A stretch of DNA of 6,712 nt, taken from contig CALFQW010000122.1 of the NCBI GenBank assembly GCA_937919305.1, positions 1 through 6,712 of the forward strand, given 5' to 3'. Source of the stretch: an uncultured Candidatus Saccharibacteria bacterium. Lineage in GTDB: Bacteria > Patescibacteriota > Saccharimonadia > Saccharimonadales > Saccharimonadaceae. Both the position numbers and the translations under genes were made by a program. The stretch's first letter is position 1. Every line of letters starts with the position of its first letter. The notes beneath the pieces are model-generated. The model searched no databases. It had not been told where the DNA came from and saw nothing but the letters and a program-made list of their open reading frames with translations. Shown in pieces: positions 4,743 through 6,712 of the stretch.

Positions 4743-6443
4743 ATGGCGGATGGTACTGAGCGGCACGTTGTACTTAAGAGAGAGCACCAATTGAGCGCAG
4801 CAGAACAAGAAGCTCTTAATAATCCAGACCTATTTACGATAGCCGAGACTAAACAAGCTATCAGTGGTTTTGCGCTACGTGTTGGCTTGAGTGATGATAT
4901 ACATTCTGCACTGCTAGCAGGGGTCGGCGATATGGAACCAAGCCAGCGCGAAGCTCTGCTAGCGGGTATGACAGAGATGCAGCTAGCTCTCGAAAATTCT
5001 GATGTTCCGGCTGTCACAATTATTGAAGAGCAAGAAAAACTGCTAGAAATAGTGAAGCCAACGATCGACGGCGATGAGCTGAACTTGAGTTTCCGTAGCG
5101 TACAAGATTTGTTCGTTCGGATAGATGAACAGACCCGGAAACGTCACGTTGAAGTGCCAAATGAGGTGGGCGATGCTGACGGTGAGCGAGTGATGCAGAT
5201 TGTTGATTATTACCGAGACATCAAGCTACGACAGAGTACTGGCCCTCAGCGCGAAGTCGCAGCAGATAGGCATCATCGTAATCTCCTTGCAGCTCTGACA
5301 GTTGGTCCACACGACGATGAATCAAAAAAGCGCCATGCAAAAAAGCGCCGAGACGCCGCGAAAGAAATAGCACGAGCCCTGAATGCGCCTAAGAGATATG
5401 GTGCACCCCCGAAGCCCAGCCCTGAGAGCGACAAGCCCGATCCTCTGAAGGCAGTGACACTAGAGCAGATCTTTGAGAGTATAGATGAGCTCTCGGGCGG
5501 ATATGACACTGATCGTATTGCGAGTATGCTCGATCGACTGTCATCCGCAGGCGTGGACACTGGTCTGGCGCCTGAAGACTTTTCTCACTCTGTTATGGAG
5601 CAGATAGCAAGGTTCTATCGTGATCATTCACCCCATGATGATCCATCAACAGCTGTCCACATCTTGTGTGCGTGGGGCTATGTAGCAAAAGTCGATAGCG
5701 AGGATCTGGCGAGAGCATGCAGCACTGAGAGTCAAGAACCAAGATTATCGGATGTTAGTAATGCTAAAAAACTATTCGAGGAGGGAATTGCCAAAGCCGT
5801 CGCCGACGGAAAGGAGCTCACAATAGAACTTAATGACGAGCTCGAAGAAGATGATGCGGATGACAATACAGTCCCGAATGATTCTTTAGACGAAGGTGCT
5901 CGACCGGATGAGCCTGAAGGCCGTAGCCTCGACGAGGAGCCTGCTCACGTACAGCTCGCCTACGTACTGAAAGAGATTTTGCCCCATGCCATCAGCTCAC
6001 AGAGTACTACGGCTATCGAAGGGCTGCTGAACCCAGATGCGCGGCCAGGCCAGAGGACCCCCTCTAGGACGATAATCATCGAAGGTCTGCGGGCCCGTAT
6101 ATCTTCACACCCAGAGGGTGTCGGCCTGCTTGATACACTAACCGAAGAAGGTGCATCAAACGCTGCTGTGAAGAGATTTGTGGGGCTCGGGTTTATGAAA
6201 GGTGGTGAACGCCAAGAGGCGTCACCGGAATCATTGGCCGATCAATTATCTAGGCTTGATCCTGCACGCCGAGAAGCATACGAGGATTCTTTTTATAAAG
6301 GTATAGCAGCTCTCGTCGAAGTTCTAACGGGTGTGCGAAAAGAAGGGGTAGATAACGAGCCAGAAGCCACAGAGGCACCTGACGCCACCGTCATGCAGAT
6401 TGATTTTAGTAGCGGTGGACCTCGCCTCACTGGAGGTAATTAG
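4743..6443 (+). CDS. Large acidic soluble protein of unknown function
   Basis: A complete 566-residue protein that I do not recognise. There is no signal peptide or membrane segment, so it is probably cytoplasmic. It reads as helical modules joined by low-complexity linkers: an N-terminal helical part (about 15-130) with a short repeat (SALLAGVGDM at 55-64 and EALLAGMTEM at 70-79); a strongly basic patch at about 195-218 (KKRHAKKRRD and on) that could bind nucleic acid; a Pro-rich linker (219-233); a second helical part (about 237-360); a very acidic linker (about 362-400); and a third helical part (about 402-532) before a polar tail. No catalytic motif, P-loop or Cys/His cluster is evident. 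The alternation of a basic patch and acidic linkers suggests a scaffold or nucleic-acid-associated protein, but that is only inference. Its stop overlaps the start of the next gene (TAGTG), so the two are co-translated and probably act together. Confidence 0.85.
   Translation: MADGTERHVVLKREHQLSAAEQEALNNPDLFTIAETKQAISGFALRVGLSDDIHSALLAGVGDMEPSQREALLAGMTEMQLALENSDVPAVTIIEEQEKLLEIVKPTIDGDELNLSFRSVQDLFVRIDEQTRKRHVEVPNEVGDADGERVMQIVDYYRDIKLRQSTGPQREVAADRHHRNLLAALTVGPHDDESKKRHAKKRRDAAKEIARALNAPKRYGAPPKPSPESDKPDPLKAVTLEQIFESIDELSGGYDTDRIASMLDRLSSAGVDTGLAPEDFSHSVMEQIARFYRDHSPHDDPSTAVHILCAWGYVAKVDSEDLARACSTESQEPRLSDVSNAKKLFEEGIAKAVADGKELTIELNDELEEDDADDNTVPNDSLDEGARPDEPEGRSLDEEPAHVQLAYVLKEILPHAISSQSTTAIEGLLNPDARPGQRTPSRTIIIEGLRARISSHPEGVGLLDTLTEEGASNAAVKRFVGLGFMKGGERQEASPESLADQLSRLDPARREAYEDSFYKGIAALVEVLTGVRKEGVDNEPEATEAPDATVMQIDFSSGGPRLTGGN
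6432..6437 (+). promoter_or_regulatory. Ribosome binding site for the last, truncated gene
   Basis: GGAGGT lies 5 bases before the GTG at 6443 and within the final codons of the preceding gene. It identifies the GTG as a real start despite the lack of an ATG. Confidence 0.75.
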
Positions 6444-6712
6444 TGACGCAAGAGCGTCCGAGTCAGGATTCAGAGCGGGCAGCGGCTAACGCTGTTTTTG
6501 CGTGGCTTCAGTCTACTGGTGAGAGTCTGATTCCTGCCAGGAATACAAAAGCTGATGAGCTGCTGAGGGGTATGGACAGTGGTGAAGCTATGTTACTACG
6601 GGATCGGGTTCAGCAAGTTGAAGACATGAGTGCTCGCACAGCCCTCATGTTAAATATCTCTGGCTTTGATGATGAGGTGATTGAGGCTGTGGTAGAGTCC
6701 GATGACTCTAGA
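6443..6712 (+). CDS. Unknown protein, 3'-truncated by the window end
   Basis: The frame opens at a GTG whose G is the last base of the previous gene's TAG, preceded by a strong Shine-Dalgarno, and stays open for all 90 codons to the window end. The start is therefore well supported although no product family is recognised. The visible part is polar at first (TQERPSQDSERAAAN), then appears mostly helical and acidic, with FAWLQSTGESLIP (19-31), ADELLRGMDSGEAMLLRDRV (36-55) and SGFDDEVIEAVVESDD (73-88). There is no signal peptide, membrane helix or known motif in this part. Codon composition and acidity resemble the 566-residue neighbour, and the one-base overlap suggests fixed stoichiometry or a shared complex. 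The total length is unknown. Confidence 0.75.
   Translation, partial: MTQERPSQDSERAAANAVFAWLQSTGESLIPARNTKADELLRGMDSGEAMLLRDRVQQVEDMSARTALMLNISGFDDEVIEAVVESDDSR

Noticed and set aside
4643..5017. Minus-strand open frame across the gap before the 566-residue gene
   Set aside because: Ser/Ala/Cys-rich translation typical of an antisense shadow, no ribosome binding site, and it covers a plausible plus-strand promoter.
6443..6712. Homology between the last gene and the 566-residue protein
   Set aside because: Stretches such as ADQLSRLDPARREA and ADELLRGMDSGEAM look alike by eye, but both are generic acidic helices and the match is too weak without a profile search.

Overview
The window is about 6.7 kb of gene-dense bacterial DNA of medium GC content (near half, by eye). 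Eight protein-coding genes are visible, two of them cut by the window ends. There are no RNA genes, CRISPR arrays, insertion sequences or attachment sites that I can support, and no stretch over 300 bases lacks a gene. The organism is probably a small-genome bacterium of the Candidate Phyla Radiation, most likely Candidatus Saccharibacteria (TM7). This rests on the look of the DnaG protein (zinc ligands replaced, EGNMD toprim motif), on the 191-residue membrane protein, whose general layout I associate with that group, and on the dense unfamiliar gene content. It is inference from memory, not a search result. TGA acts as a normal stop (it ends the oligoribonuclease gene and never interrupts another gene), so the TGA-to-glycine code of Gracilibacteria and Absconditabacteria is not used here.

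Left part (1-1284): the 3' two-thirds of an oligoribonuclease gene (orn) is followed after 50 bases by a small MmcQ/YjbR-family gene. That gene has a good -10 box only 7 bases before its ATG and may be read from a leaderless mRNA. It converges with a minus-strand gene for a single-pass membrane protein, and the two stop codons share bases in one CTAG.

Centre (1285-4109): a 52-base divergent intergenic region separates the membrane-protein gene from dnaG. dnaG (primase) and rpoD (primary sigma factor) overlap by 26 bases, as in the conserved core of the bacterial macromolecular-synthesis operon, but rpsU is not upstream. The primase has lost all four zinc-binding residues of its N-terminal domain. 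A candidate internal promoter and a ribosome binding site for rpoD lie in the last 65 bases of dnaG.

Right part (4111-6712): one base after rpoD comes a P-loop kinase-like gene with an unusual GKD Walker A motif. After a 74-base gap with a candidate promoter there is a 566-residue acidic protein that I do not recognise. Its stop codon overlaps the GTG start of another unknown gene that runs off the window. The first three genes on this strand (dnaG, rpoD, kinase) look like one co-translated unit joining replication priming, transcription initiation and possibly nucleotide metabolism. The two unknown genes look like a second, tightly coupled unit and are the most likely place for undescribed biology.
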